Below are positions 1 to 5,128 of a stretch of DNA of 5,380 nt, piece after piece. The notes under the pieces were generated by a model that did no database searches, was not told where the DNA came from, and saw only the letters and a program-made list of their open reading frames with translations. Both the position numbers and the translations under genes were made by a program. The stretch comes from an uncultured Curtobacterium sp. (lineage in GTDB: Bacteria > Actinomycetota > Actinomycetes > Actinomycetales > Microbacteriaceae): NCBI GenBank assembly GCA_913774725.1, contig CAJYIG010000070.1:1-5380 (forward strand), given 5' to 3'. Positions within the stretch are counted from its first letter, which is position 1. Every line of letters starts with the position of its first letter.

Positions 1-6
1 CAGAAC

Positions 7-26
7 GCCGGGACGTGCCTCCCGGC
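7..26. terminator. GC-rich hairpin at left edge, possible terminator of an upstream gene
   Basis: GCCGGGA (7-13) and TCCCGGC (20-26) are perfect 7-base inverted arms around a 6-base loop. There is no T tract, which is common for terminators in high-GC actinobacteria. Whatever gene it might serve lies outside the window, so the role is inferred from position only. Confidence 0.35.
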
Positions 27-66
27 CGTCGTCGGCGCGTGCCGGAGGTCGCCAGGCGTCGGTCGG

Positions 67-72
67 TACGCT
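67..72 (+). promoter_or_regulatory. Possible -10 box (TACGCT) for the membrane protein gene
   Basis: TACGCT fits the actinobacterial TANNNT -10 pattern. It would start transcription near position 79, giving a leader of about 38 bases with the GGAG ribosome site inside it. No convincing -35 hexamer is visible, so this is tentative. Confidence 0.3.
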
Positions 73-105
73 CGTGTCGTGCCCACCACGAGCCCTGCGC
101 CCGCC

Positions 106-109
106 GGAG
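106..109 (+). promoter_or_regulatory. Ribosome binding site GGAG that decides the GTG start at 117
   Basis: GGAG is followed by 7 bases and then GTG at 117. The reading frame is open further back to a GTG at 15, but that stretch is arginine-rich, has no comparable ribosome site and overlaps the edge hairpin. The start at 117 is therefore preferred. Confidence 0.6.
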
Positions 110-116
110 CGGGCCG

Positions 117-1370
117 GTGAGCCGGACCGACGGCGCCGTCACCGGGACGCTCGCGAACAGCCGACGACGCATCGTCGACCTGGCGACGAGCCTGCCCGTG
201 TGGGCCGCGGTCCTGCTGGTCTGGGGCGGCGGGCGTCTCGTGTCCACGGTCTGGTTGGCGCTCGCCTACCCGCTGATGGCCCGTGCGATGCCGGACAACG
301 CGATCTGGGGGAACGAGCACGGCTTCGGGTCCTTCCTGACCGCGTGGGACGGGCAGTACTACGAGCAGATCTCCGTGCACGGCTACCCGAGCACGCTGCC
401 CCTCGACACCGCCGGACACGTCGCGCAGAACGCATGGGCCTTCCTACCGGCGTTCCCCTTCGCCATCCGGATGCTGACGGCCTCGACCGGGGTGCCGTTC
501 ACCGTGGGCGCACCGCTCGTCGCCCTCGCCGCCGGGCTGGTCGCGACCTTCCTGCTGCACCGGCTTGTGAGCGACCGTGCCGGGAACGCCGCGGGCATGT
601 GGGCGGTCTTCTTCTTCACCTGCGGTCCGCTGTCGTTCCTGCTCCAGGTGGGCTACGCGGAGAGCACCTTCCTCGCGCTGACGTTCGGTGCCCTGCTCGC
701 GCTCGAGCGGCGTCGGTACGGCCTGCTGGCGGTGCTCGGGGTCGTCGCCGCGTTCACGCGCCCGGGTGCGCTCGCGCTGCCGCTGCTGCTCGGGGTCGTC
801 GCACTGGTCCGCTGGGTGCGGGCACGACGGGCAGCTGCCGGTACCGGTGTGCGGTCGCTCGACGCCTTCCCCGTGGCGGAGCGGGTGCGGGTCGTGGTCG
901 CGGGCGTGGTGATGGCGGCTGCGGGGCTGGCGTGGCCGGTCGTCGCGGCGCACGTCACCGGGCGGCCCGACGCGTACCTCGAGACCGAGATGTCCTGGTG
1001 GGTCAACTTCATCGGGCGGGTCGAGTTCACGCCGATGACGCCCTGGTTCCTGATCGCCGGCCGCTGGCTCGGGGTCGGCGGCGTCCTCATCGTGGTGTTC
1101 CTGCTCGTGGCGTACCCGGTCTGGCTGCTGCGCCGGTCGACCCAGGCGCTCGGCTCCACGACGGTGCTGTACTCCGCCGCCTACGCGCTCTACATCTTCG
1201 CGGTGTCGCTGCCGATGGCGTCGACGCCCCGGCTCCTCATGCCGCTCGCGCCGCTGTTCGGCTCCCCCGAGCTCGTCGCACGGCCCTGGATGCGCTGGAC
1301 GTTCGTGAGCTGTGCGCTGCTCGGGCAGCCGGTGCTCGTCGCCGTGCTCTGGTTGCTCGGCCCGCCCTGA
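117..1370 (+). CDS. PIG-V/GT-C-like polytopic membrane protein, putative mannosyltransferase
   Basis: This is a 417-residue multi-pass membrane protein with no signal peptide beyond its first membrane segment (about residues 28-50). Diagnostic signatures resemble the GPI mannosyltransferase 2 (PIG-V)-like group of GT-C enzymes. After the first membrane segment an extracytoplasmic loop carries AWDGQYYEQISVHGYP (76-91), whose WD acid is the family's expected catalytic position. It is followed by QNAWAFLPAFP (104-114), QVGYAES (177-183), TRPGALAL (214-221) and DAYLETEMSWW (285-295). Several further hydrophobic helices follow to the C-terminus. By family knowledge it would move a sugar from a polyprenyl-phosphate donor to a cell-envelope acceptor; the real substrate cannot be read from sequence. 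The GTG start at 117 is chosen for its GGAG site; the preceding open codons look non-coding. It stands alone on the plus strand and converges on the gene at 1487-1978. An uncharacterised membrane protein of the same fold is the main alternative. Confidence 0.8.
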   Translation: MSRTDGAVTGTLANSRRRIVDLATSLPVWAAVLLVWGGGRLVSTVWLALAYPLMARAMPDNAIWGNEHGFGSFLTAWDGQYYEQISVHGYPSTLPLDTAGHVAQNAWAFLPAFPFAIRMLTASTGVPFTVGAPLVALAAGLVATFLLHRLVSDRAGNAAGMWAVFFFTCGPLSFLLQVGYAESTFLALTFGALLALERRRYGLLAVLGVVAAFTRPGALALPLLLGVVALVRWVRARRAAAGTGVRSLDAFPVAERVRVVVAGVVMAAAGLAWPVVAAHVTGRPDAYLETEMSWWVNFIGRVEFTPMTPWFLIAGRWLGVGGVLIVVFLLVAYPVWLLRRSTQALGSTTVLYSAAYALYIFAVSLPMASTPRLLMPLAPLFGSPELVARPWMRWTFVSCALLGQPVLVAVLWLLGPP

Positions 1371-1385
1371 CGCCGACCCGGACTT

Positions 1386-1459
1386 CGCCGAGACGCCGCC
1401 GCGACGCCGAGACGCCCCCGGATCCGGAGGCGTCTCGCGTGCTCGGCGGTGTCTCGCCG
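1386..1459. terminator. Long imperfect hairpin between convergent genes, likely bidirectional terminator
   Basis: The segment is symmetric about 1422/1423. Its inner part, 1408-1437, is a 30-base palindrome with one mismatched pair (C1417/A1428). An outer stem pairs 1389-1401 with 1444-1456, counting one G-T. The two are separated by an internal loop where most bases do not pair. Roughly 30 of 37 positions pair. It starts 15 bases after the membrane protein stop and ends 28 bases before the stop of the minus-strand gene, as expected for a terminator serving both. There is no T tract. Confidence 0.6.
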
Positions 1460-1475
1460 CTGCAGAGGTGTCTCG
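1389..1475. repeat. Five-copy 9-base motif array with 19-base phasing
   Basis: CGAGACGCC occurs at 1389-1397 and 1408-1416. Its reverse complement, or a one-base variant (GGYGTCTCG), occurs at 1429-1437, 1448-1456 and 1467-1475. Start-to-start distance is exactly 19 within each orientation and 21 at the switch. A degenerate copy, CGCGACGCC, sits at 1400-1408. Four copies form the arms of the hairpin at 1386-1459; the fifth has no partner. Confidence 0.8.
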
Positions 1476-1486
1476 ACGGACTCCTG

Positions 1487-1978
1487 CTAGAGCTCGACGG
1501 TGCCGTGGTGGCCGGTGTCGGGCTGGCTCTGCTTGCCGAGCGCGGCCTTCAGCGTCTGCACCAGGCTGCCGACGGGGCCGGTGTCCTGCGTCCAGTACTC
1601 GACCGAGTCACCCTCGACGGTCAGCAGTCGGATGGTCGGGTCCTGTCGGCCCTCGGGGAACCACGCCTCGGCGAAGGGCGACCAGAGTTCGTCGATCACG
1701 GACTCGTCGCGGGTGACCGTGGCCGTCCCGGCGATCGACAGGTAGCCGCCCTGCGACTCGATGGCGACGTTGACGTGCGGGTTCCGCGCGATGTCCTCCA
1801 CCTTCTCGCTGCCGTCCTGCACCAGGAAGCGCAGGGTCCCGTTGAACGCCTTGTCCTGCACGGCGAGGGGACGGGCGTGCAGGTTGCCGTCGTCGCTGAC
1901 GGTGGTGAGCAGGGCGGTTCGGGCGCCGTGGACGATGTCCGAGATGGCTGCGCGGTGGTCTGCCTGCGTGTCGGTCAT
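1487..1978 (-). CDS. Pyridoxamine 5'-phosphate oxidase-fold protein, general stress protein 26-like
   Basis: This 163-residue cytoplasmic protein has the FMN-binding split-barrel (PNPOx-like) fold. The N-terminal strand region holds ARTALLTTVSDDGNLHARPL (19-38). Next comes a flavin-pocket-like stretch around FLVQDGSEKVEDIARNP (51-67), then a core strand GGYLSIAGTATVTRD (77-91). The GSP26-type signature LWSPFAEAWFPEG (98-110) follows, then DPTIRLLTVEGDSVEYW (113-129). By family knowledge such proteins bind FMN or a related flavin and are often stress-associated; the substrate is unknown, and this is not a true PdxH. The last 17 or so residues are a polar tail. The ATG at 1978 is chosen over the upstream GTG at 2029 because AGGAG lies just before it and the 17 extra residues lack family character. 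A hairpin separates it from the gene upstream on the same strand (2129-2755), so it probably has its own promoter, although I could not identify one. Confidence 0.9.
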   Translation of the reverse strand: MTDTQADHRAAISDIVHGARTALLTTVSDDGNLHARPLAVQDKAFNGTLRFLVQDGSEKVEDIARNPHVNVAIESQGGYLSIAGTATVTRDESVIDELWSPFAEAWFPEGRQDPTIRLLTVEGDSVEYWTQDTGPVGSLVQTLKAALGKQSQPDTGHHGTVEL

Positions 1979-1982
1979 GATG

Positions 1983-1987
1983 CTCCT
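1983..1987 (-). promoter_or_regulatory. Ribosome binding site AGGAG for the GSP26-like gene
   Basis: On the minus strand AGGAG is followed by CATC and then the ATG at 1978. The 4-base gap is short but workable. It supports this start over the GTG at 2029. Confidence 0.65.
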
Positions 1988-2021
1988 GTTCGTCGTGCGC
2001 CCCGTTGTGCTCGACGTCCGG

Positions 2022-2036
2022 CCGGGCACTGCCCGG
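2022..2036. promoter_or_regulatory. 15-base palindrome upstream of the GSP26-like gene
   Basis: CCGGGCA and TGCCCGG form perfect 7-base arms around a single C. It lies about 44 bases before the ATG at 1978, within the presumed promoter or leader. It could be an operator or a leader hairpin. GC-rich palindromes arise easily at this base composition, so confidence is low. Confidence 0.3.
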
Positions 2037-2076
2037 GCGCGTTCCGTTCCCGCCAGTGTGCCCCTCGTCGCTGGGA

Positions 2077-2126
2077 CCTGCCCGGCGCGGCCAGGCTGGC
2101 CCCGGAGCGCGGAGGGGACGGGCAGG
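2077..2126 (-). terminator. Nested hairpin just after the unknown gene, likely terminator
   Basis: Outer arms CCTGCCCG (2077-2084) and CGGGCAGG (2119-2126) are perfect. Directly inside, GCGC (2085-2088) can pair with GCGC (2107-2110). The core GGCCAG-G-CTGGCC (2089-2101) forms a 6-base stem. The structure begins 2 bases past the stop codon of the gene ending at 2129, as expected for its terminator. No T tract follows. Confidence 0.55.
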
Positions 2127-2128
2127 GG

Positions 2129-2755
2129 TCAGGCGGAGGGTTCGCGGATCGTCGTCTCGACGTCGACGACCTGCGGGACGCGCGGCATCGAGGCGAAGCC
2201 GAAGGCCACGGGCGGGTCGAGCGGGGCCAGTGTGCCGAGCGGCTCCCCCGCCCAGGACCCCGAGACGGCCGTGACGTCGTGCGCCCCGGTCACGCCGTAG
2301 TACTCGCGGCGGCCGCCGCCGGCGGTGCCGGCGGTCCCCGCGCCGGGAGCGACGAGTCGTGCGACGGGGTCGATCACGCTGAGCCACCTGGGGTCCCGCG
2401 CGATCGGCTTCGGCACGATGCGGAGCACCCGCCCGAGCGGGGAGATCGCCCCGACGTCGATCGAGGCGCGGAGCGGGCCGGCGTCGAGCTCGAGCCCGCG
2501 CGCGGTCCGCCGGGCGCTGACGTCGACCACGGAGACGGTGTCGAACCGGTAGGTGCCGGAGACGTACGCTGCGACGATCTCGTCCGGCGCGAGCAGGACG
2601 CTCGACCCGTCGGGCTGCTCCACGAAGACGTCCGTGAAGGCCCCGAACGGCGACCGCTCCCACATGCCGACGACGAACCGCACGCCGGACGTCGTGCCGA
2701 CGCCCATGATGCGACCACGGAACCGACGCTCGACGATCTCGGGACGGGGTGACAT
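2129..2755 (-). CDS. Conserved actinobacterial protein of unknown function (208 aa)
   Basis: I recognise the general look of a conserved actinobacterial hypothetical but no characterised function. The 208-residue protein has no signal peptide and no membrane segment. It reads as an N-terminal beta-rich half, with FRGRIMGVGTTSGVRFVVGMW (12-32) followed by SPFGAFTDVFVEQPDG (35-50) and LLAPDEIVAAYVSGTYRFD (54-72). A middle segment RIVPKPIARDPRWLSVIDPVARLV (112-135, here quoted only as landmarks KPIARDP and IDPVARLV) comes next. A small Gly/Ala/Thr run follows, then GGRREYYG (147-154). The Gly/Ala/Thr run reflects a 9-base DNA duplication (2318-2335). Codon use is typical of the window, with G/C at third positions. 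The ATG at 2755 lacks a ribosome site but lies 7 bases after TAGCGT, suggesting a leaderless transcript. The frame stays open upstream only through CAG-repeat and reverse-luciferase sequence, which is not coding in this frame. A hairpin closes the unit at its 3' end. Confidence 0.8.
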   Translation of the reverse strand: MSPRPEIVERRFRGRIMGVGTTSGVRFVVGMWERSPFGAFTDVFVEQPDGSSVLLAPDEIVAAYVSGTYRFDTVSVVDVSARRTARGLELDAGPLRASIDVGAISPLGRVLRIVPKPIARDPRWLSVIDPVARLVAPGAGTAGTAGGGRREYYGVTGAHDVTAVSGSWAGEPLGTLAPLDPPVAFGFASMPRVPQVVDVETTIREPSA

Positions 2756-2762
2756 GCCCTGG

Positions 2763-2768
2763 ACGCTA
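2763..2768 (-). promoter_or_regulatory. -10 box TAGCGT for leaderless expression of the unknown gene
   Basis: On the minus strand TAGCGT matches TANNNT and is followed by exactly 7 bases and then ATG at 2755. This puts the expected first transcribed base at or next to the A of the start codon. No ribosome site is visible. The plus-strand SDR gene has the same arrangement. Confidence 0.5.
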
Positions 2769-2857
2769 CCCGGCGCTGCCGTGAGCCGGCGTGGCGGGCG
2801 CGGGGCGAGCCTCCCGGCCGGATGCCTGCCCGTGCCGCTGCCCTGCTGCCGCTGACG

Positions 2858-2884
2858 CTGCTGCTGCTGCTGCTGCTGCTGCTG
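2858..2884. repeat. Perfect trinucleotide tract (CTG)9
   Basis: Nine uninterrupted CTG units (CAG on the minus strand) lie between the LLM gene stop and the unknown gene start. They are preceded from about 2834 by an imperfect CTG/CCG-rich run that looks like a degraded extension. The tract is about 90 bases upstream of the proposed -10 at 2763-2768. Confidence 0.95.
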
Positions 2885-2885
2885 C

Positions 2886-2900
2886 GGAGCGGAGCGGAGC
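2886..2900. repeat. Perfect GGAGC pentanucleotide x3
   Basis: Three tandem GGAGC units begin one base after the CTG tract. This places two different microsatellites side by side in the same 221-base gap. Confidence 0.9.
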
Positions 2901-2904
2901 GTGA

Positions 2905-2957
2905 CGCGGAAGCGACAGACTGTGCCGGAACATCGGCGCACATCTTTCGCTTCCGCG
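2905..2957 (-). terminator. Long hairpin after the LLM gene, likely terminator
   Basis: CGCGGAAGCGA (2905-2915) and TCGCTTCCGCG (2947-2957) are perfect 11-base inverted arms. The 31-base interior can itself pair: TGTG (2921-2924) with CACA (2939-2942), and CCG (2925-2927) with CGG (2934-2936), closing a 6-base loop. It begins 19 bases past the LLM stop codon on the minus strand. There is no T run. It could alternatively be a small mobile hairpin element. Confidence 0.55.
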
Positions 2958-2976
2958 GGAGGAACGGGACGACGCC

Positions 2977-4086
2977 CTACGGCACCGGCACCGGCTCGGC
3001 GAGCAGCTCGCGCACCCGCGGCGCGACCCGCGTGCCGTAGAGCTCGATCGACCGCATCATGTCCTCGTGCGGCAGGCGCCCCGTCGCGTAGCGCATGTCG
3101 AAGCGCGAGACGCCGAGGATCCGCATGTTGCGCGCGATCTTCCGCGCCACCGTCTCCGGCGACCCGACGTACAGCGACCCGCCCGCGGAGAGCCCGGCCT
3201 GGTACTGCGCGGCGTCCAGGGGCGGCCAGCCGCGCTCGCGGCCCAGACGGTCGGTGACGGCCTTGTGGTACGGCCAGTACCGCTCGGCGGCCTCCTCGTC
3301 GGTCTCGGCGACGAAGCCCGGCGAGTGCATCGCGATGGGCTGCTGTGGGAGCTCGAGCTGCGCCAGCGCCTGGCGGTAGAGCCGTGAGAACGGGGCGAAC
3401 TGTGCCGGCTGCCCGCCGATGATCGCGAGGAACAGCGGCAGGCCGTACGACGCCGCGCGGATCACGGACTGCGGCGAACCACCGACGCCGACCCACGTCG
3501 GGATCGGGCCGTGCTCGAGCTTCGGGAAGACGTCCTGGTCGACCAGCGCCGCACGCTTCGTCCCCGACCACGTGACGGCGTCGCCGCCGCGCAGGGCGTT
3601 CCAGAGCTGCAGCTTCTCCTCGAACAGGACCTCGTAGTCCGACAGGTCGTAGCCGAACAGGGGGAACGACTCGGTGAAGGAACCGCGGCCGAGGATGACC
3701 TCCGCCCGACCGTCGGACAGGGCGTCGACCGTGGCGAAGCGCTCGTACACGCGGACCGGGTCGTCCGACGACAGCACGGTGACGGCGGAGCCCATCCGGA
3801 TGCGTTCGGTGCGGGCGGCGATCGCAGCGAGGACCACCTCGGGGGCGCTGACCACGAAGTCCTCGCGGTGGTGCTCCCCGACGCCGATGAAGTCGATGCC
3901 GACCTGGTCGGCGAGCACGGCCTGGTCGACGACGTCGCGGATGCTCTGTGCGTCGGACCGGAGCGACCCGTCAGCACGCTCGGTGACGTCGCCGAACGTG
4001 TCGAGGCCGAGCTGCACCGGTCCGATGCGCTCGGGTGCGGGCGGCGGGACGTCCGAGGGACGGCCGGTGCCGAATGCGTTGCTCAT
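2977..4086 (-). CDS. LLM class flavin-dependent oxidoreductase (bacterial luciferase-like)
   Basis: This 369-residue cytoplasmic enzyme has the luciferase-like TIM barrel and is full length for the family (about 330-380). A variable leader is followed by the first barrel strand IGPVQLGLDTFGD (21-33). Then come GVGEHHRED (68-76), MGSAVTVLSSDDPVRVYE (98-115), DALSDGRAEVILGRGSF (121-137), FPLFGYDL (141-148), IPTWVGVGGSP (195-205) and YVGSPETVARKIA (306-318). The HH pair in a GEHH motif and the GRG motif are typical of probable FMN-dependent LLM oxidoreductases. The overall pattern resembles the subgroup that contains Agrobacterium Atu2307 (recognition, not a search). Such enzymes use reduced flavin supplied by a partner reductase; the substrate cannot be predicted. 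ATG at 4086 is set by a strong AGGAGG site. The gene is divergent from the SDR at 4199, sharing a 112-base control region, and a hairpin follows its stop. The C-terminus ends in a PVPVP tail encoded by a short GGCACC-type repeat. Confidence 0.95.
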   Translation of the reverse strand: MSNAFGTGRPSDVPPPAPERIGPVQLGLDTFGDVTERADGSLRSDAQSIRDVVDQAVLADQVGIDFIGVGEHHREDFVVSAPEVVLAAIAARTERIRMGSAVTVLSSDDPVRVYERFATVDALSDGRAEVILGRGSFTESFPLFGYDLSDYEVLFEEKLQLWNALRGGDAVTWSGTKRAALVDQDVFPKLEHGPIPTWVGVGGSPQSVIRAASYGLPLFLAIIGGQPAQFAPFSRLYRQALAQLELPQQPIAMHSPGFVAETDEEAAERYWPYHKAVTDRLGRERGWPPLDAAQYQAGLSAGGSLYVGSPETVARKIARNMRILGVSRFDMRYATGRLPHEDMMRSIELYGTRVAPRVRELLAEPVPVP

Positions 4087-4091
4087 GTGCG

Positions 4092-4097
4092 CCTCCT
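4092..4097 (-). promoter_or_regulatory. Strong ribosome binding site AGGAGG for the LLM gene
   Basis: AGGAGG on the minus strand ends 5 bases before the ATG at 4086. It is the strongest Shine-Dalgarno in the window and fixes the LLM start, although the frame is open further upstream. Confidence 0.85.
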
Positions 4098-4099
4098 GG

Positions 4100-4122
4100 T
4101 CGATGCGTTCGCATAGATCGTA
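4100..4122 (-). promoter_or_regulatory. Possible LLM promoter with overlapping dyad operator
   Basis: On the minus strand TACGAT (4122-4117) is a good -10 candidate that would start transcription near 4110. The dyad ATGCG-TT-CGCAT (4103-4114) extends, with one mismatch, to 4100-4117, so it would straddle the start site. That is a classic place for a repressor to bind. No clear -35 is visible. The assignment rests on position and symmetry only. Confidence 0.45.
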
Positions 4123-4126
4123 GCAC

Positions 4127-4142
4127 CCTGCGGCCCCGCAGG
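4127..4142. promoter_or_regulatory. Second dyad in the divergent LLM/SDR control region
   Basis: CCTGCGG and CCGCAGG form perfect 7-base arms around CC. The dyad lies in the -35/-10 spacer side of the proposed LLM promoter and about 45 bases upstream of the SDR -10. It could be an operator or a small hairpin in either transcript. Confidence 0.4.
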
Positions 4143-4185
4143 CCATCCCCGCGACCCCGTCCGGCGACCGGCCAGCACGGCGGCG

Positions 4186-4191
4186 TAGCGT
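4186..4191 (+). promoter_or_regulatory. -10 box TAGCGT for leaderless expression of the SDR
   Basis: TAGCGT is followed by 7 bases and then ATG at 4199, and there is no ribosome site before the ATG. This is the geometry expected for an actinobacterial leaderless mRNA. The same hexamer and spacing precede the unknown gene at 2755. Confidence 0.5.
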
Positions 4192-4198
4192 CCCGCGC

Positions 4199-5128
4199 AT
4201 GGCGAACATCCCCGACCAGACCGACCGTCGCATCGTCGTGACCGGCGCGAACAGCGGCACGGGCAAGGAGACCGCGAAGCGACTCGCCGGCGCCGGGGCG
4301 AGCGTCGTGCTCGCCGTCCGCACGACCGCCAAGGGCGAGGACGCGGCCACTGAGATCCGCCGGGAGCACCCGGGCGCCGACCTCGAGGTCCGCGAGCTCG
4401 ACCTCGCCGACCTCGGCAGCGTCCGCCGGTTCGCCGCGGGGATCGCCGGCGAGGACCGTCCGCTCCACGTCCTGGTGAACAACGCCGGTGTGATGGCCCC
4501 GCCCGAGCGCTTCGAGACCGCCGACGGCTTCGAGCTGCAGTTCGGCACGAACTTTCTGGGGCACCTGGCGCTGACGAACCTGCTGCTGCCGACGCTGCTC
4601 GGCACGCCCTCGGGCAGCGACGACCCGCGGCCACCGCGCGTCGCCACGATGTCGAGCCTCGCCGCGATCCCCGGCAGCATCCGCTTCGCCGACCCACAGT
4701 GGGAGCACGGCTACAACGGCTGGCGCGCCTACGCCCAGTCGAAGCTCGCCGACCTGCTCCTCGCCCTGCACCTGCACCGCCTGTCCGTCGAGCGGGACTG
4801 GCCCCTCGTCAGCACGGCGGCGCACCCCGGGTACACCCGCACGAACCTGCAGTCCGCCGGGCGTTCGCTCGGCCGCGACCGGCCGGTGCGGGCCAGCGAC
4901 CGCGCACTCCCCCTCACGCAGGCGGTGGAGCAGGGCGCGGAGCCGCTGCTCTACGCCGCGGTCGGGCCGGCTGCGGTCGGCGGCGCCTACTACGGGCCGT
5001 CCGGGTTCGGCGGCCTGACCGGTCCGACCACCACCGTGTCGGTGCCGCGGTCGGCCCGCAGCGCGGACCTCGCCCGCTCGCTGTGGGCGGTCGCCGAGGA
5101 CCTCACCGACACGCACGCGCCCGCCTGA
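4199..5128 (+). CDS. Short-chain dehydrogenase/reductase, retinol dehydrogenase/WWOX-like
   Basis: This 309-residue cytoplasmic NAD(P)-dependent oxidoreductase has a complete SDR signature set. The cofactor motif is TGANSGTGKE (15-24). R41, after the second strand, favours NADP, and D68 in ELDLADL is the adenine-side acid. NNAG lies at 94-97 and N118 is in the catalytic helix. The catalytic Ser lies in SSLAA (152-156), and YAQSK gives Y178 and K182. HPGYTRTNL (209-217) is typical of the retinol dehydrogenase/WW-domain-oxidoreductase group of bacterial SDRs. Length is normal for that group (about 290-320). The glycine motif reads GTG where many relatives have GIG, a conservative change. It reduces or oxidises a carbonyl/alcohol; the substrate is not readable. 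ATG at 4199 has no Shine-Dalgarno but sits 7 bases after TAGCGT. It is divergent from the LLM gene and followed at once by a 26-base repeat array. Confidence 0.95.
   Translation: MANIPDQTDRRIVVTGANSGTGKETAKRLAGAGASVVLAVRTTAKGEDAATEIRREHPGADLEVRELDLADLGSVRRFAAGIAGEDRPLHVLVNNAGVMAPPERFETADGFELQFGTNFLGHLALTNLLLPTLLGTPSGSDDPRPPRVATMSSLAAIPGSIRFADPQWEHGYNGWRAYAQSKLADLLLALHLHRLSVERDWPLVSTAAHPGYTRTNLQSAGRSLGRDRPVRASDRALPLTQAVEQGAEPLLYAAVGPAAVGGAYYGPSGFGGLTGPTTTVSVPRSARSADLARSLWAVAEDLTDTHAPA

Noticed and set aside
1979..2075. ECF-type promoter from GGAAC near 2044-2058 on the minus strand
   Set aside because: The only CGTC downstream lies about 24 bases away, too far for the usual spacing of about 16-17, and no GTT-type -10 fits either.
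1608..2663. Minus-strand frame of 351 codons
   Set aside because: It overlaps both the GSP26-like gene and the unknown gene out of frame and is dominated by Arg, Ala and Gly. It is a shadow.
74..2752. Open plus-strand frame of 892 codons
   Set aside because: It runs across two well-supported genes in other frames and on the other strand and across their terminator hairpins. It is extremely Arg/Ala/Gly-rich and matches no family. Long spurious frames are normal at this GC content.
2822..3040. 72-codon plus-strand frame beginning MPARAAALLPLT followed by nine leucines, resembling a signal peptide
   Set aside because: The leucine run is just the (CTG)9 repeat read in one frame. There is no ribosome site, the rest is low-complexity, and it overlaps the 3' end of the LLM gene antisense.
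2756..3571. Upstream extension of the unknown gene, giving a poly-Gln segment from the CAG repeat
   Set aside because: The extension is antisense-frame sequence through the luciferase-like gene and the microsatellite, crosses that gene's terminator hairpin, and lacks coding character. The ATG at 2755 with its TAGCGT box is the better start.
3511..4116. Plus-strand 201-codon frame antisense to the LLM gene
   Set aside because: It is mirror coding of a strongly conserved gene on the other strand and is rich in Asp/Val/Glu from complementary codons. No motif or ribosome site supports it.
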